A stretch of 35,320 bases of DNA from Pluralibacter sp. (GTDB lineage: Bacteria; Pseudomonadota; Gammaproteobacteria; Enterobacterales; Enterobacteriaceae), in assembly GCF_019237635.1 (NCBI RefSeq), contig NZ_JAFAGS010000108.1, forward strand, positions 1-35,320. The letters are read 5' to 3'. Below, in pieces: positions 18,679-28,055 of this stretch (positions are counted from its first letter, which is position 1; every line of letters starts with the position of its first letter). The notes beneath the pieces were generated by a model. It was not told where the DNA came from. It saw only the letters and a program-made list of their open reading frames with translations, and made no database searches. Position numbers and translations under genes: made by a program.

Positions 18679-20941
18679 CCTGAATCTCCTTTGACAGCTC
18701 CACAAAGAAGGCGCTGTAACCTGCGACACGCACCACCAACCCGGCAAAATCCTGTGGCCGGGCCTGCGCTTCCCGCAGCGTGTCTGCATTGACCACGTTA
18801 AACTGGATATGCTGCAATTTAAGCTGGGTAAACGCCCTCAGGAAGTCCGCAAGCTTATGCAGCCCCGCTTCTCCCTCAAGCGTTGCTGGCGTGAATTTCA
18901 CGTTCAACAACGTTCCGTTAGACAACAGATAGTTATCCAGCTTACTCACCGATTTCAGTACCGCCGTAGGCCCCTGTGAATCCTGCCCCAACATGGGGGA
19001 AAGCCCGCCATCCGCAAGCTGCTCTCCCGCCAGACGCCCATCCGGCGTAGCGCCCACCACCGCACCCAGCGGCACATGCGCCGACACCGTATAGGAACCC
19101 GGCGTAAACTGCCCGTTACGCGGGTTGTGGTATTTCTCCACTTCTTTGCAGTAATAGCGCAGCAGATCGGCGCTGATGTTGTCCACTTCATCGATGTCAT
19201 TGCCATATTTATCGAAGCGGTTGATCAGCCTGGCGCGAATTTTTTGTCCCTCTGGCGTCGCGAAATTTGCCTTTAACTCCGCCAACAGGTTGTCGAAGCT
19301 TAAGCGCTGCTGCTCAAACACCATCCCTTTCAGGGCATGCAGGGAATCGCTCAGGTTGGCAATCCCAATGCCCTGCACCCCCGAAAAGTTATAGCGCGCC
19401 CCGCCCTCAGTAATGTCGCATCCCTTATCCAGGCAGTCGCTGATAAAGGATGAGAGCAGAGGGACAGGAGCCCAGTCGCGATGGCCGATATCGCAAATAT
19501 TGCTGCCCTCGACCATCAGAGCGATGTAATGGCTGATTTTGCTGCGAATCTGCGTTAACAGACCTTCCCATGTCAACGCGGCATTGCCTTCGTTTTCATG
19601 CAGCACGATCTCCATCACTTTCAGCAGGTTAAACATCGCAATATCGTGCAAACCGTAAGTTTTTCCGGGAATCGACAGCTCAACGCACCCTACCACGGCA
19701 TAGTCTCGCGCATCTTCCAGCGAGACGCCGCGGTTAAGAAACGCAGGCACCACGACTTCATCATTAAAGATTTGCGGGATACCGGTGCCCAAACGAATGG
19801 TTTCTGCTGTTTTACGTAAGAAAGGCCGGTCGATAAGCTCATTGATCCGCACGCCGAGATTGGGCTGCGGCAACCTCACCTGCTGATAGGCGTCAAGACA
19901 GGCAAATGACAGCACATTGACCGCACTACGGCCATTTTCAGTCAGCCCACCGAGCAACGCGGTGTAGCCGGTCGGAAAACCCGCGAAATAACGCGCGCTG
20001 CTGGTTGAACGCAACAACACAACGTCGTTGCATTTCACCCACAGAGACTCAAGCAATTCGTTAAGAAACGCCGGGTCTTCTCCTTGCGCCAACGATGCTT
20101 GCCAGAAAGGCAGCATGTACTGATCAAAGCGCCCCAGGGAAAGCGAACTGGCATTGGACTCATACTGCAGGACAATGTTCATAAACCAGAAAAGCTGGCA
20201 GGCCTGCCAGAACGTCTGTGGCTTATGTTCGGCATTGTGCCGGGCAATTGACGCCATCGTGATAAGCTCTTCACGTCGCTTGCTGTCGGGACAGCGTGAC
20301 GCCATCGCATCGGCAAGCCGGGCATAACGCAAAATATGGCGCTGCGCGGCCTCAAGCAGCAATAGCGTCGCCTGATAGAAATGGTTCTCCGGCGTCTGCT
20401 GACAGCGAGTCTGGAGCTCTTCCGCCAGCGCGCCCAGTCCTTTCGTCAGCAGGCGCGGATAATCAATAATGATATGGCCCTGGCCTTTGTCCGTCTGATT
20501 GATGCTAAAAATCTGCGTACTGACGGCCGCCTTTACCTCATCCGACATTCGCCCATTGATAAAGTCTTTCATCGACCGTTTTTCCCAATAGGAGAAAAGC
20601 GCTTCACGATAAATACGCTTATCGTCATCGCTGATGGCAAAGCGGTCCTGCGGGCGCGTCGGGAAAGCATCCAGCTCCTTCAACAACCAGTAGGGGTCCA
20701 TTTCAGGCGACATAATCCCGGCGCGGGGTTTTACCGTCCGGTTAGCGGCAATCAATTCCTCGTCACGAATCGCAATCTCCACATGATCAAGGATCCAGGT
20801 CGTCGCCTTCGCCCGCCGCAGTATCACCGGTTCGCCTTCCGTCTGGCGGTGGCTTTCGGTGTACAACAAGGCGCGTTCGAGCGAGATTTCCCGGGGCTGA
20901 GCAAACAGGGCGTCTTTCAGGCGTTGAATACGATTCGTCAT
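18644..20941 (-). CDS. pflD: Glycyl radical enzyme PflD (1,5-anhydromannitol-6-P lyase)
   Basis: The 765 residues match E. coli PflD. The glycyl radical loop is RVAGYSAFF with the radical Gly at residue 741. The thiyl radical Cys419 lies in VVGCVELSIPGK, followed by Glu421 and Asp433 (GLHD). True pyruvate formate-lyases have two adjacent cysteines; here there is Cys-Val-Glu, the pattern of dehydratases and C-O lyases, so the name formate acetyltransferase 2 is misleading. From published work as I remember it, E. coli PflD opens 1,5-anhydromannitol-6-phosphate to 1-deoxyfructose-6-phosphate. Its neighbours fit: a sugar PTS, the activase PflC, and FsaB plus GldA on the other arm. It has an AGGAG Shine-Dalgarno sequence. 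Confidence 0.93.
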   Translation of the reverse strand: MTNRIQRLKDALFAQPREISLERALLYTESHRQTEGEPVILRRAKATTWILDHVEIAIRDEELIAANRTVKPRAGIMSPEMDPYWLLKELDAFPTRPQDRFAISDDDKRIYREALFSYWEKRSMKDFINGRMSDEVKAAVSTQIFSINQTDKGQGHIIIDYPRLLTKGLGALAEELQTRCQQTPENHFYQATLLLLEAAQRHILRYARLADAMASRCPDSKRREELITMASIARHNAEHKPQTFWQACQLFWFMNIVLQYESNASSLSLGRFDQYMLPFWQASLAQGEDPAFLNELLESLWVKCNDVVLLRSTSSARYFAGFPTGYTALLGGLTENGRSAVNVLSFACLDAYQQVRLPQPNLGVRINELIDRPFLRKTAETIRLGTGIPQIFNDEVVVPAFLNRGVSLEDARDYAVVGCVELSIPGKTYGLHDIAMFNLLKVMEIVLHENEGNAALTWEGLLTQIRSKISHYIALMVEGSNICDIGHRDWAPVPLLSSFISDCLDKGCDITEGGARYNFSGVQGIGIANLSDSLHALKGMVFEQQRLSFDNLLAELKANFATPEGQKIRARLINRFDKYGNDIDEVDNISADLLRYYCKEVEKYHNPRNGQFTPGSYTVSAHVPLGAVVGATPDGRLAGEQLADGGLSPMLGQDSQGPTAVLKSVSKLDNYLLSNGTLLNVKFTPATLEGEAGLHKLADFLRAFTQLKLQHIQFNVVNADTLREAQARPQDFAGLVVRVAGYSAFFVELSKEIQDDIIRRTAHQL

Positions 20942-20967
20942 AGAGTACTCCTGACAGGTAAAACAAC

Positions 20968-20985
20968 CCCGCCCCGCAGGGCGGG
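20968..20985 (-). terminator. Intercistronic hairpin frwB-pflD
   Basis: A 7-bp GC stem CCCGCCC (20968-20974) / GGGCGGG (20979-20985) with a 4-nt loop lies between frwB and pflD. On the minus strand GGTTGTTTT follows. It could be a partial terminator or an mRNA-stabilising hairpin that sets the ratio of PTS components to the enzyme. Confidence 0.4.
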
Positions 20986-20992
20986 AAACAGG

Positions 20993-21313
20993 CTATGCGG
21001 TTTGCGCCAGATGGGTTTCGATTTTGTTCATAATGGCGTCGGCCCGCTTCACTGCATCGCTGATGTTGACGCGTACCACCGTTTTGCCCTGAAAACGTTC
21101 CTCAAACTTGATGCCGATGTCTTTGGTCAGGACAACCATATCCGCCGCCGCGATATCCTCCGCAGTCAGTTCATTCTCAAGACCGATAGAGCCTTGCGTT
21201 TCTACTTTGACCTGCCAGCCTTTGGCTTTCGCGGCGCTTTCCAGTGCTTCAGCCGCCATATAGGTATGCGCTACGCCTGACGGACACGCGGTTACTGCAA
21301 TAATCATCGTCAT
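20993..21313 (-). CDS. frwB: PTS fructose-like EIIB component FrwB
   Basis: Small cytoplasmic phosphocarrier of 106 residues, the same length as E. coli FrwB. The N-terminal motif AVTACPSGVAHTYMAAEALE contains the cysteine that accepts phosphate from the EIIA domain of PtsA and passes it to the sugar during transport through FrwC. It starts 12 bp after frwC with a GAGGTG Shine-Dalgarno sequence. It is a homologue of FrwD in the same operon. Confidence 0.94.
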   Translation of the reverse strand: MTMIIAVTACPSGVAHTYMAAEALESAAKAKGWQVKVETQGSIGLENELTAEDIAAADMVVLTKDIGIKFEERFQGKTVVRVNISDAVKRADAIMNKIETHLAQTA

Positions 21314-21325
21314 ATTCCACCTCGC

Positions 21326-22405
21326 TTAATTGATTTCGAAATCCAGATCCAGGTCATCTTCTTTCTCGTTGACCGGCTTTTGCTGCCTCCGCGCCAGGCT
21401 TTTCAGCACATTTACGCTTACCGCCGTGACAACGGCGCCGACAGCCACCGCCGCGATATACCCGAGTTTCCCTTCAACCACAGGCAGTACGATCAACCCG
21501 CCCCATCCGGCATAACATTGCGCGCCAAACACCGCCGCCGTGACCGCACCACAGGCGGACCCCACCATAATGGACGGAATCACGCGCAGCGGGTCGGCAG
21601 CAGCAAAAGGAATCGCGCCTTCCGTCACCCCAACGCAGCCCATCACCAGCGCGGCTTTACCCGCCTCACGCTCCTCAGACGAGAAGTTGGCGCGGTTGAT
21701 AAGCGTCGCCAGCCCCAGCCCTAACGGCGGTACGCAGATGGCAACAGCGGCAATCGCGACGACGGTATAAACCCCCTGCGCCACGCAGATGAGCATAAAA
21801 GCGTACGCCACTTTGTTCACCGGGCCGCCCATGTCAAACGCCAGCATCAACCCCATGATGATGGCCAGCACGATAATGCTGCCCTGCTGCATACCTTGCA
21901 GCCATTGCGTCAGACTGTGCGTCAGCGCGCCAACCGGCTCACCTAACCCCCACATCATGATTCCCGCCGTCACCAACGTGCCGACGATAGGGATAACAAA
22001 GATAGGCATCACCGAGCGCAGCACTTTGGGTACCGGAATACGCTTGAGGTAGAAGACAATAATGCCGCCGACAATCCCGGCGATAATGGCGCCGAAGAAC
22101 CCTGCGCCGAAGCTGTTGCCCACCCACGCCCCAATGGCGCAAGGCGCCAACGCTGAACGCTCGGCGATGGAGTAACCAATATAGGCGGCGAGAAAAGGCA
22201 CCATCAGCGTCAGTCCTGCAACGCCAATATCAAACAGTTTCTTGAGGTTAGGACTGGTGGCCACATCCGGGACAGCGCCTTTGCCATACAGCATGACGGA
22301 CACCGCCAGCAAAATGCCCCCGGCCACCACAAACGGGATCATATGCGACACCCCCGTCATCAAGTGCTGGCGGGTATTTTTCAGGATCTGCACTATCTCT
22401 TTCAT
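21326..22405 (-). CDS. frwC: PTS fructose-like EIIC permease FrwC
   Basis: Inner-membrane sugar channel of the Frw PTS, 359 residues as in E. coli. It shows about nine hydrophobic helices and the fructose-type EIIC segments GVSHMIPFVVAGGILLA near the N-terminus, FDMGGPVNKVAYAF and GVTEGAIPFAAADPLR. The last is the substrate-site loop of this family. The acidic C-terminal tail EKEDDLDLDFEIN is cytoplasmic. The start MKEIVQILKNTRQH follows homology; the frame remains open 56 codons further upstream into the intergenic region. It is first in the minus arm and divergent from ptsA. The likely cargo is 1,5-anhydromannitol, phosphorylated at C6 on entry, inferred from PflD. Confidence 0.93.
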   Translation of the reverse strand: MKEIVQILKNTRQHLMTGVSHMIPFVVAGGILLAVSVMLYGKGAVPDVATSPNLKKLFDIGVAGLTLMVPFLAAYIGYSIAERSALAPCAIGAWVGNSFGAGFFGAIIAGIVGGIIVFYLKRIPVPKVLRSVMPIFVIPIVGTLVTAGIMMWGLGEPVGALTHSLTQWLQGMQQGSIIVLAIIMGLMLAFDMGGPVNKVAYAFMLICVAQGVYTVVAIAAVAICVPPLGLGLATLINRANFSSEEREAGKAALVMGCVGVTEGAIPFAAADPLRVIPSIMVGSACGAVTAAVFGAQCYAGWGGLIVLPVVEGKLGYIAAVAVGAVVTAVSVNVLKSLARRQQKPVNEKEDDLDLDFEIN

Positions 22406-22715
22406 TTGCCGCTCCCGGGCCATCGGCCCATATCCATAAGGTTTGTGTGGCAAACAATAGGCAATCCGCAGCAGGACAGACAGTGGACAAAAAGGCCATT
22501 TACTGGACTTTTGTAAGGTATGAATAAAAATGCGATCGCTCTCAAAGAGTTGGTCATTTGCGGTGAGAGCCACAATGTCACAGGAGTTGTGAACAAAATC
22601 CCATTTTTACGGGGAGATTACATTTATCCAGTTTTTCGCAGAAATGACAGATAGCCCGTCCGCATTTCTCCCTCTTATGCTGTGCGCAATGCATTTAGAC
22701 TGAAGGAGAAACGCG
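22406..22715. promoter_or_regulatory. Divergent control region frwC/ptsA
   Basis: This 310-bp gap between the two arms of the Frw locus must contain both promoters. No coding sequence is evident. The ptsA Shine-Dalgarno AAGGAG lies at 22703-22708. A short dyad TCACA-N5-TGTGA (22578-22592) has the arms of a CRP site but in reversed order, so it is not a standard CRP operator. It might be a site for an unknown regulator such as YijO. Promoter boxes could not be chosen with confidence. Confidence 0.5.
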
Positions 22716-25217
22716 ATGGCCCAGGTTGTGGAATTCATCTGTGAGCTACCCAATGGCGTGCATGCACGTCCTGCCAGCCATGTAGAGACGCAGTGCAATA
22801 CCTTCCGCTCAACGATTGAGTGGCATAACCTGCGTACCGACAGACGAGGCAACGCCAAAAGCGCATTGGCGCTTATCGGTACCGATACCCTGGTGGGTGA
22901 TGTCTGTCAGTTGTTAATCGACGGGCCTGATGAAGCCGATGCCCATCAACAACTGAGCGCCTGGCTGCGTGATGAATTCCCGCATTGCGATGCGCCGCTG
23001 GCGCCGCTCGCCGACACCACGCACGACCCGCTTCCTGAATCGTTAACCCGCCTGCACCCTACGCTGTTTCGAGCGCAGCCTGTCAGCAGCGGTAGCGCTG
23101 GCGGCATCCTGGTACCGCTCACATCGCGTGATCTTAACGCTCTGGGCGATTTGCCCGCAGCAACGGGCCGTCAGGCGGAGAATACCGCGCTGGAAAACGG
23201 CCTGTCGATGCTGGTGAAAAACCTGGATTTGCGACGGCTCGACAGCGACGGCACAACGCAGGCCATCCTTGACGCACATCGTTCTCTGGCGACCGACGCG
23301 ACGCTACGCCAGCATATCCTGGAGGGAATCGACGGCGGGTTAAGCTGCGCAGCGGCTATCGTGCGCAGCGCCAACCATTTCGCCGATGAATTCAGTCGCT
23401 CCAGCAGTCACTACCTGCAGGAACGCTCACTGGACATACGCGACGTCTGTTTTCAACTGTTGCAGCAGATTTACGGTGATACGCGTTTCCCAACCCCTGG
23501 CGAATTGACCCAACCGTCCATCTGCATGGCGGATGAGTTGACCCCAAGCCAGTTTCTGGCGCTGGACAAAACGCGGCTGCAAGGGCTGCTGCTGAAAAAC
23601 GGCGGCACAACCTCGCACACGGTCATTCTCGCGCGTTCGTTTAATATCCCCACGCTGGTTGGCGTCGATACCGAAACGCTCAGCCACTGGCGCCATCAAC
23701 GTATCTGGCTTGATGCCAACACCGGTGTCGCCATCGTCGAACCGACCAACGCAATTGACCGCTATTATCGTCAGGAAGCGCAGGTTCAAAACGCATTGCG
23801 CGAGCAGCAGCGCGTCTGGTTATCACAGGAGGCACGTACCGCAGACGGCATCCGTCTGGACGTCGCCGCCAATATCGCCCACGCCATTGAAGCCCAGCCC
23901 GCCTTTGACAACGGCGCAGAAGCCGTCGGTCTGTTTCGCACCGAAATGTTGTATATGGATCGCACCAGCGCGCCGTCGGAAGATGAACTGTACAACCTGT
24001 TCTGCCAGGCGCTGATCCCGGTACAAGGGCGTAGCATCATTGTACGCACGATGGACATTGGCGGTGATAAACCGGTGGACTATCTCAATATTCCCCAGGA
24101 AAACAACCCGTTTCTCGGTTACCGCGCCGTACGCATCTATGAGGAATTCTCGGTCCTTTTCGCCACGCAACTACGGGCTATTCTGCGCGCCTCCGCCCAC
24201 GGCAAGCTGAAAATCATGATCCCCATGATTTCATCCATGGAAGAAATTCTGTGGGTTAAAGAGAAACTGACTGAGGCGAAACAGCAGTTGCGTAACGCGC
24301 ATATTCCTTTTGATAAACGCATTCCGCTGGGGATCATGCTGGAAGTGCCGTCTGTCATGTTCATCATCGACCAGTGCTGCGAGGAGATCGATTTCTTTAG
24401 CATCGGCAGTAATGACCTGACGCAATACCTGCTGGCAGTGGACCGTGATAATGCCAAAGTCACCCGTCACTACAACAGTCTGAACCCGGCGTTTTTACGC
24501 GCGCTCGACTATGCCGTCCAGGCGGTCCATCGTCAGGGAAAATGGATAGGACTGTGCGGCGAGTTGGGCGCGAAAGGCTCCGTTCTGCCGCTATTAGTCG
24601 GGCTTGGGCTTGATGAGGTAAGCATGAGCGCCCCGGCCATTCCAGCGACAAAAGCTCGCCTTGCCGGGCTCGACAGCCGCGCCTGCCGACAGTTGCTCAA
24701 CCAGGCCATGGCATGCCGCACCTCCCTTGAGGTAGAGCATCTGCTGGCGCAATTCCGCATGGCATTACAGGATGCCCCGCTTATCACCCCTGCCTGCATC
24801 TCGCTTGATAACGACTGGCAGAGCAAAGAAGAGGTGATGAAAGGAATGACCGACACCCTGCTGCTGGCCGGACGCTGCCGTTATCCCCGCAAACTGGAGG
24901 CGGATTTGTGGGCCCGCGAAGCGGTGTTTTCCACCAGCCTGGGTTTCGGTTTTGCCATTCCGCACAGCAAATCCGAGCATATCGAACAATCCACGATTAG
25001 CGTCGCCCGCCTGCCCGCGCCGGTGCGCTGGGGCGATGAAGAGGCACAATTCATCATCATGCTGACGCTCAATAAACATGCCGCAGGCGATCAGCATATG
25101 CGTATTTTTTCCCGGCTGGCGCGACGCATCATGCATGAAGAATTCCGCAACGCGCTGGTGAATGCCGTCTCTGCTGAGGCTATCGCCACCCTGTTGCAAC
25201 ACGAACTGGAACTGTAA
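22716..25217 (+). CDS. ptsA: PTS multiphosphoryl transfer protein PtsA (HPr-EI-EIIA)
   Basis: Fusion phosphotransferase of 833 residues, the same length as E. coli PtsA/FrwA. An HPr-like domain occupies about residues 1-90 with His16 in GVHARPAS. An Enzyme I domain covers about 120-660, with the phospho-His301 in [13 protein letters not shown] and the PEP-binding part including [12 protein letters not shown] and [19 protein letters not shown] fructose-type EIIA domain, about 690-833, has phospho-His750 in [10 protein letters not shown]. It carries phosphate from PEP to FrwB/FrwD and so to the sugar passing FrwC, making the Frw system independent of general EI and HPr. It is first in the plus arm and is followed by fsaB after 16 bp. 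Confidence 0.95.
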   Translation: MAQVVEFICELPNGVHARPASHVETQCNTFRSTIEWHNLRTDRRGNAKSALALIGTDTLVGDVCQLLIDGPDEADAHQQLSAWLRDEFPHCDAPLAPLADTTHDPLPESLTRLHPTLFRAQPVSSGSAGGILVPLTSRDLNALGDLPAATGRQAENTALENGLSMLVKNLDLRRLDSDGTTQAILDAHRSLATDATLRQHILEGIDGGLSCAAAIVRSANHFADEFSRSSSHYLQERSLDIRDVCFQLLQQIYGDTRFPTPGELTQPSICMADELTPSQFLALDKTRLQGLLLKNGGTTSHTVILARSFNIPTLVGVDTETLSHWRHQRIWLDANTGVAIVEPTNAIDRYYRQEAQVQNALREQQRVWLSQEARTADGIRLDVAANIAHAIEAQPAFDNGAEAVGLFRTEMLYMDRTSAPSEDELYNLFCQALIPVQGRSIIVRTMDIGGDKPVDYLNIPQENNPFLGYRAVRIYEEFSVLFATQLRAILRASAHGKLKIMIPMISSMEEILWVKEKLTEAKQQLRNAHIPFDKRIPLGIMLEVPSVMFIIDQCCEEIDFFSIGSNDLTQYLLAVDRDNAKVTRHYNSLNPAFLRALDYAVQAVHRQGKWIGLCGELGAKGSVLPLLVGLGLDEVSMSAPAIPATKARLAGLDSRACRQLLNQAMACRTSLEVEHLLAQFRMALQDAPLITPACISLDNDWQSKEEVMKGMTDTLLLAGRCRYPRKLEADLWAREAVFSTSLGFGFAIPHSKSEHIEQSTISVARLPAPVRWGDEEAQFIIMLTLNKHAAGDQHMRIFSRLARRIMHEEFRNALVNAVSAEAIATLLQHELEL

Positions 25218-25233
25218 TTCACGAGGAAACACC

Positions 25234-25896
25234 ATGGAACTCTATCTGGATACCGCGAACGTCGCGGAAGTTGAACGCCTGGCGCGCATCTGGCCGCTGG
25301 CGGGCGTCACCACCAACCCCAGCATTATCGCGGCGGGCAAAACCGCTATCTGGGATGTGCTGCCGCGCTTGCAGCAGGCTGTCGGCCCGGCGGGAACGCT
25401 GTTTGCCCAGACCATGAGCCGCGACGCGCAGGGTATGGTGGCGGAGGCCAGACGCCTGCACATCGCCGTCCCGGGCATTGTGGTGAAAATTCCAGTCACC
25501 ACCGAAGGGCTTGCCGCCATCAAGCTGCTGAAAAAAGAAGATATCCCGACGCTGGGCACCGCGGTGTACAGCGCCGCGCAGGGGCTGCTGGCCGCGCTCG
25601 CCGGGGCGGACTATGTCGCCCCGTACGTTAACCGCGTTGACGCTCAGGGCGGCGACGGCATCCGCATGGTGCAAGAGCTGCAAACCCTGCTGGAGCTGCA
25701 CGCGCCGCACAGTAAGGTGCTGGCGGCAAGTTTTAAAACGCCGCGCCAGGCGCTGGACTGCCTGCTCGCCGGATGCGAAGCCATCACCCTTCCGTTAGAC
25801 GTAGCGCAACAAATGCTCGGTACCCCTGCGGTAGAGTCGGCAATAGAGAAGTTTGAGCAGGACTGGAAAAACGCATTTGGCAATCTCAACCTCTAA
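25234..25896 (+). CDS. fsaB: Fructose-6-phosphate aldolase FsaB
   Basis: Class I aldolase of the transaldolase family, 220 residues as in E. coli FsaB (TalC). The Schiff-base lysine is Lys85 in [23 protein letters not shown] at the N-terminus and [14 protein letters not shown] near residue 165 are typical. Reported chemistry is cleavage of fructose-6-phosphate, or better 1-deoxyfructose-6-phosphate, to glyceraldehyde-3-phosphate and dihydroxyacetone or hydroxyacetone. Here it should take the product of PflD and perhaps that of the second glycyl radical enzyme downstream. The start MELYLDTAN has AGGAAA upstream. gldA begins 9 bp after the stop. Confidence 0.95.
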   Translation: MELYLDTANVAEVERLARIWPLAGVTTNPSIIAAGKTAIWDVLPRLQQAVGPAGTLFAQTMSRDAQGMVAEARRLHIAVPGIVVKIPVTTEGLAAIKLLKKEDIPTLGTAVYSAAQGLLAALAGADYVAPYVNRVDAQGGDGIRMVQELQTLLELHAPHSKVLAASFKTPRQALDCLLAGCEAITLPLDVAQQMLGTPAVESAIEKFEQDWKNAFGNLNL

Positions 25897-25905
25897 GGAG
25901 TGATG

Positions 25906-27009
25906 ATGGACAGGATCATTCAATCGCCAGGCAAATACATCCAGGGTGCAGACGCACTCACTCGTCTCGGCGACTATCTCAAACCCATCGCAGAGCGCTG
26001 GCTCGTCATTGGCGATAAGTTTGTCCTCGGCTTTGCCGAAGAAACGGTACGCAACAGCATCAGCCAGGCCGGTCTGGCACTGGAAATTACCCCGTTCGGC
26101 GGCGAGTGTTCGCAAAACGAAATCGACCGATTGCGCGATATCGCCACCCGCGCGAAATGCAGCGCGGTACTTGGCATCGGTGGTGGCAAAACGCTGGATA
26201 CCGCCAAGGCCCTCGCCTTTTACATGGATGTGCCGGTGGCCATCGCCCCGACCATCGCCTCCACCGATGCGCCGTGCAGCGCGCTGTCGGTCATCTATAC
26301 CGACAGCGGCGAGTTTGACCGCTACCTGATGCTACCGCACAACCCCAACATGGTCATCGTCGACACCCGCATCGTGGCCGGTGCGCCTGCGCGGCTGCTG
26401 GCGGCGGGGATTGGCGACGCGCTGGCAACCTGGTTTGAAGCCCGCGCCTGTTCGCGCAGCGGCGCCATCACCATGGCGGGCGGGCAGTGCACCCAGGCCG
26501 CGCTGGCATTGGCCGAGCTATGCTACAACACGCTTATCGAGCAGGGTGAAAAAGCGATGCTGGCGGCCGAGCAGCATGTGGTCACCCCGGCGCTGGAGCA
26601 AGTGGTGGAAGCCAACACCTACCTGAGCGGCGTCGGTTTCGAAAGCGGCGGGCTGGCGGCGGCGCACGCCATCCATAACGGTTTGACCGCCATCCCTGAC
26701 GCCCACCACTTTTATCACGGCGAAAAGGTGGCCTTCGGCACCCTGACGCAGCTGGTGCTGGAAAACGCGCCGGTAGACGAAATTGAAACCGTGGCGGCGC
26801 TGTGTCACCGCGTGGGCCTACCGATCACGCTTGCGCAGCTTGATATCAAAGAGAACATCGCCGCCAAACTGCGCGCCGTGGCGCAAGCCGCCTGCGCGGA
26901 AGGTGAAACTATCCACAACATGCCCGGCGGCGCTACGCCGGAGCAGGTATACGCCGCGCTGCGGGTCGCCGACCAGTACGGCCAGCGTTTCCTGCAAGAG
27001 TGGGAATAA
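25906..27009 (+). CDS. gldA: Glycerol/hydroxyacetone dehydrogenase GldA
   Basis: NAD-dependent iron/zinc alcohol dehydrogenase, 367 residues as in E. coli. The NAD motif [12 protein letters not shown] is at residues 90-101, and zinc ligands are Asp171, His254 and His271, all in place. It oxidises glycerol or, in the reverse direction, reduces hydroxyacetone to 1,2-propanediol, regenerating NAD during anaerobic growth. In this locus it completes the PflD-FsaB route. The start at 25906 ([11 protein letters not shown]) is chosen because AAGGAG (25895-25900) lies 5 bp away; an ATG at 25903 is too close. Only a weak 6-bp hairpin (27020-27039) follows, so read-through into the next operon is possible. 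Confidence 0.95.
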   Translation: MDRIIQSPGKYIQGADALTRLGDYLKPIAERWLVIGDKFVLGFAEETVRNSISQAGLALEITPFGGECSQNEIDRLRDIATRAKCSAVLGIGGGKTLDTAKALAFYMDVPVAIAPTIASTDAPCSALSVIYTDSGEFDRYLMLPHNPNMVIVDTRIVAGAPARLLAAGIGDALATWFEARACSRSGAITMAGGQCTQAALALAELCYNTLIEQGEKAMLAAEQHVVTPALEQVVEANTYLSGVGFESGGLAAAHAIHNGLTAIPDAHHFYHGEKVAFGTLTQLVLENAPVDEIETVAALCHRVGLPITLAQLDIKENIAAKLRAVAQAACAEGETIHNMPGGATPEQVYAALRVADQYGQRFLQEWE

Positions 27010-27019
27010 CCGCGCCTCG

Positions 27020-27039
27020 CTCCCGGCTCAGGTCGGGAG
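27020..27039 (+). terminator. Weak hairpin after gldA
   Basis: Stem CTCCCG (27020-27025) / CGGGAG (27034-27039) is followed by TGTTCCTTCCTGTTCG, which has few consecutive T residues. It could be an inefficient terminator between gldA and the DeoR-type gene. Confidence 0.4.
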
Positions 27040-27124
27040 TGTTCCTTCCTGTTCGTTTCATCCCCCGTTGCCCGCCAGAAAGATGTGCTTTATAGTGCGT
27101 TCTTTCCCTGGACGACGCGCGACC

Positions 27125-27895
27125 ATGCAATCATCAGACAGAAGAATGAGCATTTACGCCATTCTGCAGCAGGACAAGAAAGTTGTTGTTAACGAACTGG
27201 CGGAGACGTTCGGCGTCACCAAAATGACCATCCGCCGCGACCTCTCCTTTTTTGAAAAGCAGGGGATCGTCAAAACCACCTACGGCGGCGCTTACCTGAC
27301 CAGCGGTGCCAGCGTGGAGCCCAGCTTCCAGCTGAAATCCGGGCAGATGGTGGATGATAAGCACCTGATCGGCCAAAAAGCCGCCGAACTGGTGGAAGAT
27401 GGCGACACGATTGTGATCGACTGCGGCACCACGCCGCTGGCGTTCGCCCAGTTTCTGTTTGATAAGAAAATCATGGTGATCACCAATTCGGTGCCGGTCA
27501 TCAACCTGCTCAAAGGGCGCAAAAATATCACGCTGATGGTAGCGCCCGGTGAATACGAAGACGACACTCAGGGGATGATCTCGTTCAGCACTGCGGACTT
27601 CTTCAACAACCTCCACGCCGACAAAGTGTTTCTCAGCACCCAGGGGATTAACGCCCAGGGCGAGCTGACGGTGCCGAAAATCACCGACGCCCACGTCAAA
27701 CAGGCGCTCGCCCGCGCCGGACGACAGAAAATTCTGCTGGCGGATAAGAGCAAGTTCGGCCAGACCTTTCTCGCCGGTCACGCACGTCTGGCGGACTTTG
27801 ATATCGTCATTAGCCAGACCGGCCTTCCCGATGACACCCTCGCCCAGCTGAACGCGCACAACGTCCAGCTGTTGCTCGCCGACGACGACGCGTAA
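27125..27895 (+). CDS. DeoR-family regulator of the second glycyl radical operon
   Basis: Transcription regulator of 256 residues, usual for the DeoR/GlpR family. The N-terminal helix-turn-helix is at about residues 21-48 (VNELAETFGVTKMTIRRDL with the family signature MTIRRDL). The C-terminal sugar-phosphate sensor has DCGTTPLAFA (residues 99-108), TNSVPVINLL and the late LLADKSKFG segment, all typical of the ISOCOT fold that binds phosphorylated sugars. It lies 115 bp after gldA and 160 bp before the glycyl radical enzyme on the same strand, so it most likely represses that operon and is released by a sugar phosphate. The start MQSSDRRMS is preferred although its ribosome site is weak; Met8 is an alternative. 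K-12 has no counterpart here. Confidence 0.88.
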   Translation: MQSSDRRMSIYAILQQDKKVVVNELAETFGVTKMTIRRDLSFFEKQGIVKTTYGGAYLTSGASVEPSFQLKSGQMVDDKHLIGQKAAELVEDGDTIVIDCGTTPLAFAQFLFDKKIMVITNSVPVINLLKGRKNITLMVAPGEYEDDTQGMISFSTADFFNNLHADKVFLSTQGINAQGELTVPKITDAHVKQALARAGRQKILLADKSKFGQTFLAGHARLADFDIVISQTGLPDDTLAQLNAHNVQLLLADDDA

Positions 27896-27900
27896 TCCCG

Positions 27901-27930
27901 CGCGCCTGGCCGCAGGCGCGTGTGCGTTTT
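27901..27930 (+). terminator. Terminator-like hairpin after DeoR-type gene
   Basis: A perfect 8-bp stem CGCGCCTG (27901-27908) / CAGGCGCG (27913-27920), loop GCCG, is followed after TGTGCG by five T residues. It begins 5 bp after the regulator stop and would separate regulator and enzyme transcripts at least in part. Confidence 0.6.
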
Positions 27931-27978
27931 TGTGCGATCAAAATGTTCCATTTGGATTCTTTTGTGATAAAAGGAACA
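27928..27978. promoter_or_regulatory. Candidate operator repeats upstream of glycyl radical enzyme
   Basis: Two small palindromes each begin TTTTGTG and are 32 bp apart, about three helical turns: TTTTG-N6-CAAAA (27928-27943) and CTTTT-N5-AAAAG (27959-27973). A wider dyad TGTTCC (27944-27949) / GGAACA (27973-27978) spans them. Such a repeated set is what a DeoR-type repressor binding as a multimer might use. Binding is inferred. Confidence 0.5.
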
Positions 27979-27996
27979 AAATAGATCATTTAATAA

Positions 27997-28025
27997 TTGA
28001 CAATCGCACACCTCAGGCGTGGAAT
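27997..28025 (+). promoter_or_regulatory. Candidate promoter of glycyl radical operon
   Basis: A perfect -35 box TTGACA (27997-28002) is followed after 17 bp by TGGAAT (28020-28025), four of six to the -10 consensus, placing the start of transcription about 25 nt before the ATG at 28056. A Shine-Dalgarno TTGAGG (28045-28050) precedes the gene. Confidence 0.5.
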
Positions 28026-28055
28026 GGGCAAAACCCTTCCCGAATTGAGGTCTTT

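Noticed and set aside
18644-20941. PflD as an acyl-transferring formate acetyltransferase
   Set aside because: There is a single active-site cysteine with downstream Glu and Asp, plus a sugar PTS and aldolase context.
27010-27124. Possible DeoR-type operator GTTCGTTTCAT before the regulator gene
   Set aside because: Only a single short match with no partner repeat was seen; too weak to list as a feature.
27930-28055. Extended start for the glycyl radical enzyme
   Set aside because: The 42 extra codons cover the operator repeats and promoter, while the ATG at 28056 has a Shine-Dalgarno sequence and gives the usual length for the family.
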